From NCBI RefSeq assembly GCF_900143685.1, contig NZ_LT671675.1, forward strand, positions 1,791,985 through 1,855,984: 64,000 nt of DNA. Direction: 5' to 3'. The notes under the pieces were generated by a model. The model was given only the letters and a program-made list of their open reading frames with translations, had not been told where the DNA came from and made no database searches. Source of the DNA: Parolsenella massiliensis. GTDB lineage: Bacteria; Actinomycetota; Coriobacteriia; Coriobacteriales; Atopobiaceae. Each line of letters starts with the position of its first letter. Positions within the stretch are counted from its first letter, which is position 1. The position numbers and the translations under genes were made by a program. Positions 17,257 to 29,828 of this stretch are shown here, in pieces.

Positions 17257-17333
17257 GCGGCATTAGCTCAGCTGGATAGAGCGTTTGACTACGAATCAAA
17301 AGGTCATAGGTTCGAATCCTATATGCCGCACCA
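17257..17333 (+). tRNA. tRNA-Arg (anticodon ACG)
   Basis: A 77-nt gene with acceptor stem GCGGCAT/ATGCCGC, anticodon loop CTACGAA (anticodon ACG, read as ICG after deamination), T-loop GGTTCGAATCC and encoded CCA. The tRNA adenosine deaminase needed for inosine-34 is present at 46366 (tadA). Confidence 0.97.
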
Positions 17334-17343
17334 TTACATGATC

Positions 17344-17377
17344 GAGGCCGGGGCCCACGGGTTCCGGCCTCTTTTGT
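17344..17377 (+). terminator. Terminator of tRNA-Arg(ACG)
   Basis: GAGGCCGG/CCGGCCTC arms with a 12-nt loop, followed by TTTTGTT. Confidence 0.88.
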
Positions 17378-17404
17378 TATCTCGGCCCGCCGCGCGGCAG
17401 GCCG

Positions 17405-17785
17405 CTATTCCCTGGACACAACCCCGCCCTCATACGCGCAGGCATAGGCATACCGAATGCCCCTAGCGTCCATGAGGTCGAGAAGGTCGGAGAACTCCGC
17501 TCCGCCATGCGAGAAGTACACCGCGAGGCCGCTCGCAAGGCCGGCGTATCCGACGGGCCCACCTCCAATGACGCGCAAGAGGCCCTTCTCGCCTTCATCG
17601 TCCATACGAACGCAGGAGACGCGCCATGCGGAACCGAACGCGTCCCGCGTCTGGTCGCCACGGGTGCCGTACAGGACGCAAGTCCCTTGCGGCCCGCGCC
17701 CCAGCGCCACCACGCGCTGGTCTCCTCCATGCTCGTCACTCAGCACAACGCCCTGCTCGCAGCACCCAATCCCCAGCTCGTCCAT
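17405..17785 (-). CDS. Hypothetical protein
   Basis: A 126-residue protein starting MDELGIGCCEQGVVLSDEHG, with AGAGGGG about 9 bases upstream of the ATG; a GTG at 17794 sits too close to that site. It is soluble, with no signal or membrane segment, and alternates hydrophobic strands and glycines (TCVLYGTRGD, LLRVIGGGPVGYAGLASGLAVYF). I do not recognise the family. The 3' end faces the tRNA-Arg terminator and the gene is isolated. GC and codon use resemble the neighbours. Confidence 0.55.
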   Translation of the reverse strand: MDELGIGCCEQGVVLSDEHGGDQRVVALGRGPQGTCVLYGTRGDQTRDAFGSAWRVSCVRMDDEGEKGLLRVIGGGPVGYAGLASGLAVYFSHGGAEFSDLLDLMDARGIRYAYACAYEGGVVSRE

Positions 17786-17930
17786 GCCTGCCACCCCTCT
17801 CTCTGGCCAACCTTTCGAGAATCATATGACCGGTATCGGACAACAAATCGAACTTGTGTTTGTATTTTGAATTCATGGGACAGCGCCCAAGCAGCAGCTT
17901 TGGCAAACAGGGATGTGGCGCCGCGGCATA

Positions 17931-17965
17931 AAAAAGGGGCCGCCGCAAAAGCGACGACCCCTTGC
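17931..17965 (-). terminator. Terminator of hsp20
   Basis: On the minus strand, GGGGTCGTCGC/GCGGCGGCCCC with a 4-nt TTTT loop is followed by TTTTTT, 30 bases past the hsp20 stop. Confidence 0.9.
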
Positions 17966-17994
17966 AGACACGCGATGCGCGCCCTGTACGATTG

Positions 17995-18417
17995 CTAGTC
18001 GATGGATACCTTCGTGACGTTAGCCTTTTCGTCCTGCTTGGGCACGTTGACGGTGAGGATGCCATCGGCGAGCCTGGCGGACAGGCCCGCGGTGGCGGCG
18101 TCCTTCAGGAAGACGCCACGCGTGCAGGTGTACTCGCCCGTCTCACGCTGCAGATAGTTCTTGGCCTTCTGCTCATCGGAGTCCTTCTTGTCCACCGTGA
18201 TGGACAGGCGGCCCTCATTGAGCTCGACGTCAATCTGATCACGCGTGACACCGGGCACGTGGGCGCTGATGACGTACTTGTCGCCCACATCCTCGACGTC
18301 CATCTTGAAGTCTGCCGGCGTGGACACCGGAGCCAGGAAGCTGTCGAACACGTCATCGAACGGGAAGACCGAACGAGCGAGCCTGTTGTAACGATCGTAA
18401 GGAATCATGCTTGCCAT
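17995..18417 (-). CDS. Small heat-shock protein (Hsp20 / alpha-crystallin family)
   Basis: A 140-residue holdase chaperone. The N-terminal arm (MASMIPYDRYNRLARSVFPF) precedes the alpha-crystallin domain (about 37-130), ending with the conserved GVFLKDAATAGLSARLADGI segment and ILTVNVPK. The ATG at 18417 follows GAAGGAG, whereas an upstream in-frame start has no family resemblance. It is monocistronic. The promoter region carries the ACCTAAG-N9-CTTAGAT inverted repeat shared with clpB and dnaK, so it is probably under the same heat-shock repressor. Confidence 0.94.
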   Translation of the reverse strand: MASMIPYDRYNRLARSVFPFDDVFDSFLAPVSTPADFKMDVEDVGDKYVISAHVPGVTRDQIDVELNEGRLSITVDKKDSDEQKAKNYLQRETGEYTCTRGVFLKDAATAGLSARLADGILTVNVPKQDEKANVTKVSID

Positions 18418-18548
18418 GGTTACCAACTCCTTCTGTTGGTTGCGGGCGCCCCGTGGATCCTGCGCCCCTCGTTTCATTAGTTGTTGTTCCCGCATGTCCC
18501 TGCTCTAAACACCTTGACGCAAGATTTCTGAGTTTTTTTGTTTATATA

Positions 18549-18571
18549 ACCTAAGTTGCCAACGCTTAGAT
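18549..18571 (-). promoter_or_regulatory. Heat-shock operator upstream of hsp20
   Basis: ACCTAAG-TTGCCAACG-CTTAGAT (plus strand), a 7-9-7 inverted repeat. On the minus strand the repeat is followed by TTATATAAAC, a -10-like element. Equivalent sites precede clpB (23867) and dnaK (28380). Confidence 0.7.
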
Positions 18572-18704
18572 ATTTGCCATCTCCCGCATCACAATGAAGC
18601 CCGATGCCACCAGGACTTCTCCATACACGACGGCCATCACGGTTAGCCATAGGCCGCGCGCGGTACACTCTCTGAGAACGCAATGAGTGCCTGGAAGAGG
18701 ACGC

Positions 18705-19139
18705 ATGAACACGGACGCCATGAACAACACCGAGGAAGACGGCGAGGACGTCGCCCAGAAGCCGGAGACGCAGCCCCAGGCGGAGGCACCAAGACAGCGC
18801 CCCGCCTATGTACGCGAGCCCCGCCATCACAAGAGCCAGCCGCCCGTGAACGACATCCAGGCCGATGAGACCTATGACAACCAGTACTCACACGAGTCTG
18901 ACTACACGCTCTCGACGCGCAGCCGCATGTCTCGCGGCGCATACCGCGGCGCCCGCTCCCAGGAGACGAAGGTTCGCCAGGAGCTCAAGTATGGCCAGTA
19001 CCTCTCCGTTCCCAAGGGCAGCAGGGAGATCTTTGGCTCGCGCGAGCAGCAGCAGCGCCGCACCATCGCCATGGTTGCCATCGTGGTGGCGGTCATTGCC
19101 CTCATCGTGCTGCTCGTGGCGTTCTTCCTCCAGCGGTAG
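18705..19139 (+). CDS. Small tail-anchored hypothetical membrane protein
   Basis: A 144-residue protein with a long charged, proline- and glutamine-rich cytoplasmic part and a single C-terminal membrane helix (RRTIAMVAIVVAVIALIVLL near 118-139) ending FFLQR. Just before the helix is a basic segment (REIFGSREQQQRR). The start MNTDAMNN is preceded by GGAAGAGG; a GTG at 18687 in the same frame lacks such a site. I do not recognise the family. It shares its upstream region with hsp20, transcribed divergently. Confidence 0.75.
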   Translation: MNTDAMNNTEEDGEDVAQKPETQPQAEAPRQRPAYVREPRHHKSQPPVNDIQADETYDNQYSHESDYTLSTRSRMSRGAYRGARSQETKVRQELKYGQYLSVPKGSREIFGSREQQQRRTIAMVAIVVAVIALIVLLVAFFLQR

Positions 19140-19160
19140 CGCCTGGCACGAAGACGAAGC

Positions 19161-19193
19161 GAGGCCCGCCTGGCAACGTGCCAGACGGGCCTC
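19161..19193. terminator. Bidirectional terminator
   Basis: GAGGCCCGCCTGGCA/TGCCAGACGGGCCTC hairpin between two convergent genes, with a T-rich tail (TTGCGTTT) on the plus side. Confidence 0.75.
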
Positions 19194-19205
19194 TTGCGTT
19201 TGAGC

Positions 19206-19385
19206 CTAGCTCCAGGGATCGCGCTCGAACATGGGCTCGGGCGCCGGCCTGCGGTCCGAATAGGGATCGTAGCCGTCGTCGTCCTCGTTCTCCGCGCGAA
19301 CACATGGGTCTACGGGCGCGTGGGCTACGGCTTCCCGGCGCTCGTTGGCGGCGTCGTGGGCCGCCACGCTCTTCTCGTCACACAT
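19206..19385 (-). CDS. Small acidic protein downstream of the PASTA gene
   Basis: A 59-residue open frame beginning MCDEKSVAAHDAANERREAV and ending EPMFERDPWS. It starts 10 bases after the PASTA-protein stop, and a good ribosome-binding site (GGGGGAG) sits across that stop. It is acidic and proline-rich in the second half (ENEDDDGYDPYSDRRP) and likely disordered, with no membrane segment. Operon position and RBS support translation. No family recognised. Confidence 0.55.
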   Translation of the reverse strand: MCDEKSVAAHDAANERREAVAHAPVDPCVRAENEDDDGYDPYSDRRPAPEPMFERDPWS

Positions 19386-19395
19386 CGCTCCCCCA

Positions 19396-20979
19396 TCAGT
19401 CCGTGCCCAGGGTGTAGGCAAGGTACACCCCAAGCGAGTCGCCATAGCCGCTCAGGTCCACGTCATCGTACAGGCCCCGCGGCGCGCACGTCACCACGAC
19501 GGAGCGGTCGCGCACGAGAATGGCCCAGACGCAGCCGTCCTGCTCGCCGTACCCCACAACGTAGCGGCGCTGCGCCGCAGGCCCTCCCATGACCTTGGCC
19601 ACATCGTCTGCCGCGAGCGTGCCCTCCAGGTTGTCCAGCCCGCAGCGCACGGCCCACGTCGAGATGGTCGAGGAGTTCACCTGCGGGTTTGCGTCGTCTC
19701 CGGCGAGCGCGGGCTCAAAGCGCACGCCGGCGATCGCCGAGCCTTGGGCCAGCACGTCGCTCGTAAACAGGCTCCCAAGAAACACGCCGTGCCTTGAGGA
19801 GAGCGGGCGGGGCGTGAACGTGAGCGTCCCCACGCCCGACTTCTTCCAGCCCGTCTCGGCGCACTCCTCGCCCGCAAGCGAGCCCATGCCGGTCTCCGTG
19901 ACGCCGTAGTCGAACGACCATCCCTTCCAACCGAGGTAGGCCGAGACGTCACGAGGGCTGAAGGCGAGGTAGTCTGCCACGTGCGTCTCCGAGCTGGCGC
20001 CCGGCGCTACGACCGTCACCGTCACCGTGGCGCCGGCGCTCGCGCGCTCGCCGGCCTCGGGCGAGGTGGACAGCACCGCGAGCGGCGTCCCTTCCGCCTC
20101 CTGCCACTCGACCTTTGACGAGAGGCCCGCCTCGCCGATGACGTGAGCGGCCTCGTCCTGGGACAGGCCCACGACGTCGGGCACGGTGTAGGGCTGCGCC
20201 ACCACAAGCGTCACCTGCTCGTCTGCGGTAACGACCGAGCCGGCCGCAGGCGAGCACGACAAGACCGTTCCCTCGTCCTCATCGGAGTTCTTGTACTCGA
20301 GGCGCAGGTCCGTGATGCCGGCGTCTCCGAGCAGCTCGCGAGCGTCATCGAGCGAGGCTCCCACGACGGACGGCACCGTCCTGGGGACGCCCACGCCGAG
20401 CTCCACGGACAAGCCGCGGCGGGCACGCGCACCGGCATCCGGATTCGTGTAGATCGCCGTTCCCGCACCGCCGTCTGTGGGGACGTCCTTCTCGGCAACG
20501 TCAAAGCCTGCCTCGCGCAGCGCCGAGGCGGCGTCCGCCTCCGTAAGGCCCACGACGTCGGGCACGCTGACGCCGCCCCAGAGCTCGGCCTGGTAGGTGA
20601 GCACGGCAACCGCGGCGCAGGCAACCACGACAGCGGCTGCGACAAGGGCAAGGACCGTGCGAGACGGGCGGCGGACGGGGCGCTGCGGCGCGGCGTCGGG
20701 CTCGGGTGCCGCAGGCGCGCCAGGCACGTCCGGCTCGCACGGGCCAGCTTCCTCGAGCTCCTCGGCGCCCTCGCCCAGGCTCTCGGTGGCGCCCGCCTCG
20801 AGCACGGTCGTGTCGTCGTCGGGACGTGACTGGGGCTTGGGCATGGGGAGCGTGGAGTCGTCGTCCGCGTCTCTCTCGGGCTCAGGACGCTTGCCCATGC
20901 CGCCGGGAAGCAGCTCGGTGGGCTCGTCTTGCCTGGGCTCGGAGGCGGGGCTGGCGTCCCTGTTGCTCTCGTCGCTCAT
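19396..20979 (-). CDS. Membrane-anchored PASTA-domain protein without a kinase domain
   Basis: A 527-residue type II membrane protein. The cytoplasmic N-terminus (1-~106) is acidic and disordered, with PTELLP and STLPMPK segments; one helix follows at about 108-129. Outside are three PASTA repeats, each opening with VPDVVGL or VPSVVGA (near 139, 203 and 268), then a unique ~190-residue C-terminal domain. PASTA repeats bind peptidoglycan fragments and usually sit on PknB-type kinases or PBPs; here neither domain is present. The ATG follows TTGGAG. It lies downstream of clpB after a terminator. Confidence 0.85.
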   Translation of the reverse strand: MSDESNRDASPASEPRQDEPTELLPGGMGKRPEPERDADDDSTLPMPKPQSRPDDDTTVLEAGATESLGEGAEELEEAGPCEPDVPGAPAAPEPDAAPQRPVRRPSRTVLALVAAAVVVACAAVAVLTYQAELWGGVSVPDVVGLTEADAASALREAGFDVAEKDVPTDGGAGTAIYTNPDAGARARRGLSVELGVGVPRTVPSVVGASLDDARELLGDAGITDLRLEYKNSDEDEGTVLSCSPAAGSVVTADEQVTLVVAQPYTVPDVVGLSQDEAAHVIGEAGLSSKVEWQEAEGTPLAVLSTSPEAGERASAGATVTVTVVAPGASSETHVADYLAFSPRDVSAYLGWKGWSFDYGVTETGMGSLAGEECAETGWKKSGVGTLTFTPRPLSSRHGVFLGSLFTSDVLAQGSAIAGVRFEPALAGDDANPQVNSSTISTWAVRCGLDNLEGTLAADDVAKVMGGPAAQRRYVVGYGEQDGCVWAILVRDRSVVVTCAPRGLYDDVDLSGYGDSLGVYLAYTLGTD

Positions 20980-21032
20980 GCTTGGCTCCAATCGGTTGGC
21001 GCGGGGCAGCACGCAAGTCTGCGGCGCCCAGA

Positions 21033-21070
21033 AGAGAAAAGCGCCCGAGGCCGTAGGGGTCTCGGGCGCT
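21033..21070 (-). terminator. Terminator of clpB
   Basis: On the minus strand AGCGCCCGAG/CTCGGGCGCT with an 11-nt loop is followed by TTTCTCTTC, between clpB and the PASTA gene. Confidence 0.85.
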
Positions 21071-21107
21071 ATCATCCCACGTTTCTCGCCCTGAGCGGGG
21101 CGGCCTG

Positions 21108-23744
<2,637 letters not shown>

Positions 23745-23866
23745 GTCGATCACCTCTCCTGGATGCCACCAGCACGCCCGATTCGGGGTGCGCGGGGCTG
23801 CCGCCCCTATGGGCGACGTCGCTTATCGAGGTTGTATATTCCCACCTACATGGGACGATATACAAA

Positions 23867-23889
23867 ATCTAAGTCTATTTGTAGTAGAT
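23867..23889 (-). promoter_or_regulatory. Heat-shock operator upstream of clpB
   Basis: ATCTAAG-TCTATTTGT-AGTAGAT (plus strand), 7-9-7. On the minus strand CTTAGAT is followed by TTTGTATATC, a -10-like element 2-3 bases beyond the repeat. Confidence 0.75.
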
Positions 23890-23901
23890 TTTTCGATTGC
23901 C

Positions 23902-23928
23902 AAAAAACGGGTGGCCGAGGCCACCCGC
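23902..23928 (-). terminator. Terminator of the dnaK-grpE-dnaJ-hspR operon
   Basis: On the minus strand CGGGTGGCC/GGCCACCCG with a 2-nt loop is followed by TTTTTT. It separates hspR from the clpB promoter. Confidence 0.9.
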
Positions 23929-23962
23929 GTGAGGAGACTCGCTATGCGGGAGCTCGAAACGA

Positions 23963-24397
23963 CTACTCGTCGTCCTTGCCCTCGACCTTGCCGCCGAGAA
24001 GGCCGCGCATGACCTTCTCGGGCGTCATGCCCTCGTAGGGGGCGAGCGCCGTAATGCGCTCGCGGGTCTTGAACTCGCGGACCTGGTCCTCGAGCTCGCG
24101 CATGCGGGCGCGCATCTCGTCTATCTCGTGCTCCATCTCCTCCTCGTGTTCGCGCATATCGAGGATGCGCACGACGCCGGCGAGGTTGATGCCCTCGTCA
24201 GTGAGGCGGCCGATGAGCTCAAGGCGCTCGATGTCTGCCTGCGAGTACAGGCGCGTGTTGCCGCGGGAGCGCCCCGGGTTCACGAGGCCCTTCTGCTCGT
24301 AGACGCGAAGCGTCTGCGGGTGCATGCCCGTGAGCTCGGCGGCGACGCTGATCATATAGAGCGGCTTGTTGCGGCCCTCGTCGTTCTTGTGCGCCAT
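23963..24397 (-). CDS. hspR: HspR heat-shock repressor (MerR family)
   Basis: A 144-residue regulator. The N-terminal MerR winged helix reads YMISVAAELTGMHPQTLRVY, then EQKGLVNPGRSRGNTRLYSQ, followed by a coiled-coil (about 85-118, rich in E and R) and a C-terminal tail. HspR of actinobacteria represses dnaK and clpB and uses DnaK as co-repressor. It is the last gene of the dnaK operon, so it would autoregulate. The ATG follows AGGAGGGGAG. Its probable operator here is ATCTAAG-N9-CTTAGAT rather than the classical HAIR box. Confidence 0.94.
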   Translation of the reverse strand: MAHKNDEGRNKPLYMISVAAELTGMHPQTLRVYEQKGLVNPGRSRGNTRLYSQADIERLELIGRLTDEGINLAGVVRILDMREHEEEMEHEIDEMRARMRELEDQVREFKTRERITALAPYEGMTPEKVMRGLLGGKVEGKDDE

Positions 24398-24469
24398 CTG
24401 CGGCTCTCCCCTCCTGTGGGGTGCTTGCACCCCATACGGGCGCCAGGCACGAGGCCCGGCGCCCGGAAG

Positions 24470-25408
24470 CTATGCCTTGAAGTACTTCTCGACGTCCTTG
24501 CGGTAGTCGCGCTCGTCGGCGTCGCGCAGGGCTTCGAGGGCCTCGCGCTCCTTGGCCGAGAGGCGCGTTGGGATCTGGGCGCGCACGGTGACGTACATGG
24601 CCCCGAACGTGCCGTGGCGCTTGACGTTGGGCGCGCCAAGGTCGCGGAAGCGGAACGTCTTGCCATCCTGCGTGCCTGCGGGAATGCGCAGCTTGAGCGT
24701 GTTGCCGCCAGGAGTCGGCACCTTGACCGAGGCCCCGAGCGCCAGGTCCCACACGCTCACGGGCAGCTCGAGGCGGACGTCAGCTCCGTCGCGCTTGAAC
24801 AGCGGGTGCTCGGCCACGCTCGTCGTGATGACGAGGGCGCCGCGCGGGCCGCCGTTGCTGCCGTACTCGCCGCGGTCGTGATAGCGCAGCTTCATGCCAT
24901 CGTAGGCGCCGGCAGGCACCTCGACCGTGAGCTTGGCGCGCTCGCCCGTCGAGGGGACCATGTACGAGACGTCACGCTTCGTTCCCCTGAACGCCTCTTC
25001 CGGCGTGAGGCTGATCGTGAGCGTCAGGTCGCTGCCACGCATGGACCTGCGCGCCTGCGCGCCCGCCGCACCGCCGAAGATCGAGGAGAAGTCGAAGCCG
25101 CCAAAGCCGTCGCCGCCGCGCATGTTCGTGAACATGTCGGCCCAGTTGCCGCCCACGTTGGTGGAGTAGGAGTATCCCCCGGCCCCGCCGCCCGGCATGC
25201 CGCCGAACATGAGCATCTGGTCATACTCGCGGCGCTTCTTCTCGTCACCGAGCGTCTCGTACGCCTCGCTGATCTCCTTGAACTTCTGCTCGTCTCCGCC
25301 GGCGTCGGGGTGGTACTTCACCGCGAGCTTGCGAAACGCCTTCTTGATCTCGTCGGCAGAGGCGTCTTTCTTGACGCCCAACACGTCGTAGAACGTCCTT
25401 TGCGCCAT
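24470..25408 (-). CDS. dnaJ: DnaJ-family co-chaperone lacking the zinc-finger domain
   Basis: A 312-residue J-protein. The J domain (1-~70) has the HPD motif in [14 protein letters not shown] Gly/Phe-rich segment (about 75-125, [11 protein letters not shown] and [13 protein letters not shown]) and two CTD beta domains follow. There is no CxxCxGxG repeat and in fact no cysteine at all, so it is a class B (CbpA-like) protein, yet it occupies the canonical dnaJ slot between grpE and hspR. It stimulates DnaK ATPase and delivers substrates. The start at [12 protein letters not shown] is family-typical; the in-frame extension upstream is not. Confidence 0.93.
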   Translation of the reverse strand: MAQRTFYDVLGVKKDASADEIKKAFRKLAVKYHPDAGGDEQKFKEISEAYETLGDEKKRREYDQMLMFGGMPGGGAGGYSYSTNVGGNWADMFTNMRGGDGFGGFDFSSIFGGAAGAQARRSMRGSDLTLTISLTPEEAFRGTKRDVSYMVPSTGERAKLTVEVPAGAYDGMKLRYHDRGEYGSNGGPRGALVITTSVAEHPLFKRDGADVRLELPVSVWDLALGASVKVPTPGGNTLKLRIPAGTQDGKTFRFRDLGAPNVKRHGTFGAMYVTVRAQIPTRLSAKEREALEALRDADERDYRKDVEKYFKA

Positions 25409-25476
25409 GGCGAAGGGCACCCCCCTCTCAATCAGATGCGTGCGCCCGAGCTGATGGCCCGGGCGCACGCGGTTCG

Positions 25477-26349
25477 TTACTTGGACTCGGCCTTGTCTTC
25501 GGCCGCGTCATCTTCCGCGGGTTCGGCCGGCCTCTTGGCGCCACCATAGGTGACGGTCACCATGGCGGGACGCACGACCTTGCCGCCCATGCGGTAGCCC
25601 TTCTGGTAGACGTCGGCGACGGTCTCATCGTACTCATCGGCGTTCTCCACGCGGCCCACCGCCTGGTGGTCCATCGGGTTGAACGGCTGGCCGGCGGGGT
25701 CGATGACCTCGACGCCCTGCCTCTCGAGCACCGAGACCACCTTCTCGTGCACCGCGGAGACGCCGTCAGCGAGCTGCTGGGCCACCTCGTTGCCCTCGGC
25801 AGACGCCTGGGCGTGCTGGATGGCACGCTCAAGGTCGTCGATGGCGGGCAGAAGGTCCTTCACGAGGCCCTCGCAGGCGCGCTCGCGCTCGGTCACGCGG
25901 TCACGCTCGGTGCGGCGGCGGTAGTTCTCCCAGTCCGCCTGGAGGCGCGAGAGCCTGTCCGCGGACGCAGCGGCCTCGGCCTTGGCGGCCTCAATGTCAT
26001 CCGAGACGCTCGCGAGCTTCTTAGCGAGCTCGTCGCGCTCGGCGCGCAGGCCGTCCGCCTCGGACTTGAAGTCCTGCTCGGCCGCGGCCTCGCCGGCCTT
26101 GATGGCCGCCTCGACCTTCGTCTGCTCGTCGGCATCGGCGTCGGCCGGCGCGTCGTCCTCGGCATCCGGGTCGATGACCTCGGCTTCTACGGTCTCGGGC
26201 TTCTCCTGCTGGGCGTCGGCGGCCTGCTCGGGCTTCTCGTCGCCCTCGACCTCGATGTCGACCTTCACGTCGTCCCCCTCGGGGCTCGGCGCGGGGGCCG
26301 CGGGGACCCCCGCCTGGTTCCTATCGTTCACGGTGGTGCGAGCCATCAT
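25477..26349 (-). CDS. grpE: GrpE nucleotide-exchange factor
   Basis: A 290-residue nucleotide exchange factor for DnaK. The first ~95 residues are an unusually long acidic, probably disordered extension ([20 protein letters not shown], then [16 protein letters not shown]). A coiled-coil (about 95-150, ending [17 protein letters not shown]) precedes the GrpE beta domain ([21 protein letters not shown], then [19 protein letters not shown]). Two consecutive ATGs follow GAGGGGTGAG; either is possible. It starts 14 bases after dnaK. Confidence 0.95.
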   Translation of the reverse strand: MMARTTVNDRNQAGVPAAPAPSPEGDDVKVDIEVEGDEKPEQAADAQQEKPETVEAEVIDPDAEDDAPADADADEQTKVEAAIKAGEAAAEQDFKSEADGLRAERDELAKKLASVSDDIEAAKAEAAASADRLSRLQADWENYRRRTERDRVTERERACEGLVKDLLPAIDDLERAIQHAQASAEGNEVAQQLADGVSAVHEKVVSVLERQGVEVIDPAGQPFNPMDHQAVGRVENADEYDETVADVYQKGYRMGGKVVRPAMVTVTYGGAKRPAEPAEDDAAEDKAESK

Positions 26350-26362
26350 GACTCACCCCTCG

Positions 26363-28348
<1,986 letters not shown>

Positions 28349-28379
28349 TTATGCCCCCTGCGCTCCAATTCTATACATT

Positions 28380-28402
28380 ATCTAAGTCTCAACACATAAG
28401 AT
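28380..28402 (-). promoter_or_regulatory. Heat-shock operator upstream of dnaK
   Basis: ATCTAAG-TCTCAACAC-ATAAGAT (plus strand), 7-9-7. On the minus strand CTTAGAT is followed by AATGTATAG, a TG-extended -10-like element. It sits about 107 bases before the dnaK ATG. Confidence 0.75.
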
Positions 28403-28499
28403 TTTTTGACGGACCGATTATAGGGCGTCCGGGTCGCGTCGTCGCATGCCATCGCCACCATCGCCAAGCAGGGACGTTCGGCAGTTCCCGGCAGGTCGG

Positions 28500-28532
28500 A
28501 CAAAAATCCCCCTCAGGGGTGGGATTTTCTTA
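28500..28532. other. AAAATCCC hairpin between dnaK and ferredoxin promoters
   Basis: AAAAATCCCCC-TCA-GGGGTGGGATTTT is a symmetric hairpin with A/T tails, i.e. a bidirectional terminator shape. It lies between two divergent promoters, so it may insulate them from readthrough. Confidence 0.5.
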
Positions 28533-28579
28533 GCGATGTGGCCGATTTGGGGCAGTCCGCAACAATTGGCAATCGCGTC

Positions 28580-28607
28580 TTGCAAACGGGCGCGCGACTG
28601 GTATTCT
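28580..28607 (+). promoter_or_regulatory. Promoter of the ferredoxin gene
   Basis: TTGCAA (28580-28585), 16-base spacer, TATTCT (28602-28607), 95 bases upstream of the ferredoxin ATG. Confidence 0.6.
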
Positions 28608-28702
28608 CACCTAAAGGAGCTGGTAGAAAGGTTACCAAGGCTTACTTTTAAGCCCGACGACCCTTGCTCCCGGCAGTAAAAATCACGATGAAGGGAATCA
28701 TC

Positions 28703-28888
28703 ATGTCTCACCCCGTTATCAACGCTGACGAGTGCGTCGCCTGCGGCGTCTGCGTCGACACCTGCCCCTGCGACGTCCTCGAGCTCCAGGACGTTGCCAC
28801 CGTCAAGGACGAGGACTCCTGCGTGGCCTGTGGCTCCTGTCAGGAGGCCTGCCCCGCCGGCGCCATCACCGAGATCGCCGAGGACTAG
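28703..28888 (+). CDS. 2[4Fe-4S] ferredoxin
   Basis: A 61-residue clostridial-type ferredoxin. The cysteines are C11, C14, C17, C21 and C40, C43, C46, C50 in two CxxCxxCxxxCP motifs; each cluster takes three cysteines from one motif and the fourth from the other. An extra cysteine at 23 (CPCDV) is present. It probably accepts electrons from pyruvate:ferredoxin oxidoreductase. The chosen ATG has AAGGGA upstream, whereas upstream in-frame starts do not fit the family. It has its own promoter and terminator. Confidence 0.96.
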   Translation: MSHPVINADECVACGVCVDTCPCDVLELQDVATVKDEDSCVACGSCQEACPAGAITEIAED

Positions 28889-28972
28889 CTTCTCGCCAAA
28901 CGGGACACGCCGCGGAGAGGCAGCGTGAGCCCCGTGCGTCACGGGGAGCCCTCGGGCTTGGACGCACAAACG

Positions 28973-29012
28973 AAGAGGGACGGACACGCCAAGCGCTGTC
29001 CGTCCCTCTTCT
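28973..29012. terminator. Bidirectional terminator between ferredoxin and dapH
   Basis: AAGAGGGACGGACA/TGTCCGTCCCTCTT hairpin between convergent genes, with T-rich flanks on both sides. Confidence 0.88.
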
Positions 29013-29071
29013 TATATATGTGCGACATGCGCGGTCGCGGGGCCGCGACGTTCACCGCGACCGCCGGCTAG

Positions 29072-29776
29072 CTACAGCGTGCGCAGGGCGTCGACGAGCG
29101 ACACCTTGCCGCTCGCGACCTCGCTTGTCTGCTTGATAACCTTGGCGGGCACGCCGGCAACGACGGCACCCGCCGGCACGTCCTCGATGACAACGGCGCC
29201 GGCAGCCACGACGGCGCCCCTGCCCACGCGCACGCCCTCGAGCACCACGGCGTTCGCGCCGATGAGCACGTCGTCCTCGATGACGACGGGCGTGGCGCTC
29301 GCCGGCTCCACGACGCCCGCAAGCACGGTGCCGGCGCCGATGTGGCAGTGCTTACCCACCGTGGCGCGGCCGCCGAGAATGGCGCCCATGTCGATCATCG
29401 TGCCCTCGCCGATGACGGAGCCGATGTTGATGACGGCGCCCATCATGATAACGGCGTTGTCGCCGATCTCCACCTTGTCGCGGATGATGGCGCCCGGCTC
29501 GATGCGCGCGTGGATGCCCAGCTTGTCGAGCATGGGCACGCCGGTGTTGCGGCCGTCGTTCTCGACCACCATGTCGCCTATGGCGTCGGCGGCCTGCTCG
29601 AACACGGGGCCGAGAACGGCCCAGTCGCCAAAGATGACCTTGTTCTGCTCGGTGCCAAAGACGTGGTCGGCGCCCGACAGGTCGAGGCTCGCGCCGTCCT
29701 TGAGGCGCACGTAGACCTTGACCGGCGTCTTCTTGGGAGCGGTGGCGATGTAGTTGATGATTTCCTGAGCGTCCAT
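29072..29776 (-). CDS. dapH: Tetrahydrodipicolinate N-acetyltransferase
   Basis: A 234-residue left-handed beta-helix acyltransferase that N-acetylates tetrahydrodipicolinate in the acetylase branch of lysine/diaminopimelate synthesis. The DapH N-terminal domain ([20 protein letters not shown], then [12 protein letters not shown]) and hexapeptide repeats ([20 protein letters not shown], then [18 protein letters not shown]) distinguish it from the succinylating DapD. It is the last gene of the lysA-dapA-dapB-dapH run. The ATG follows AAGGGA with 7-base spacing. Confidence 0.95.
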   Translation of the reverse strand: MDAQEIINYIATAPKKTPVKVYVRLKDGASLDLSGADHVFGTEQNKVIFGDWAVLGPVFEQAADAIGDMVVENDGRNTGVPMLDKLGIHARIEPGAIIRDKVEIGDNAVIMMGAVINIGSVIGEGTMIDMGAILGGRATVGKHCHIGAGTVLAGVVEPASATPVVIEDDVLIGANAVVLEGVRVGRGAVVAAGAVVIEDVPAGAVVAGVPAKVIKQTSEVASGKVSLVDALRTL

Positions 29777-29828
29777 GCATAGTCCCTTCGGGCTCGCCGC
29801 GAAGGGCGGCGGGCCGCAGCGTTATCCG

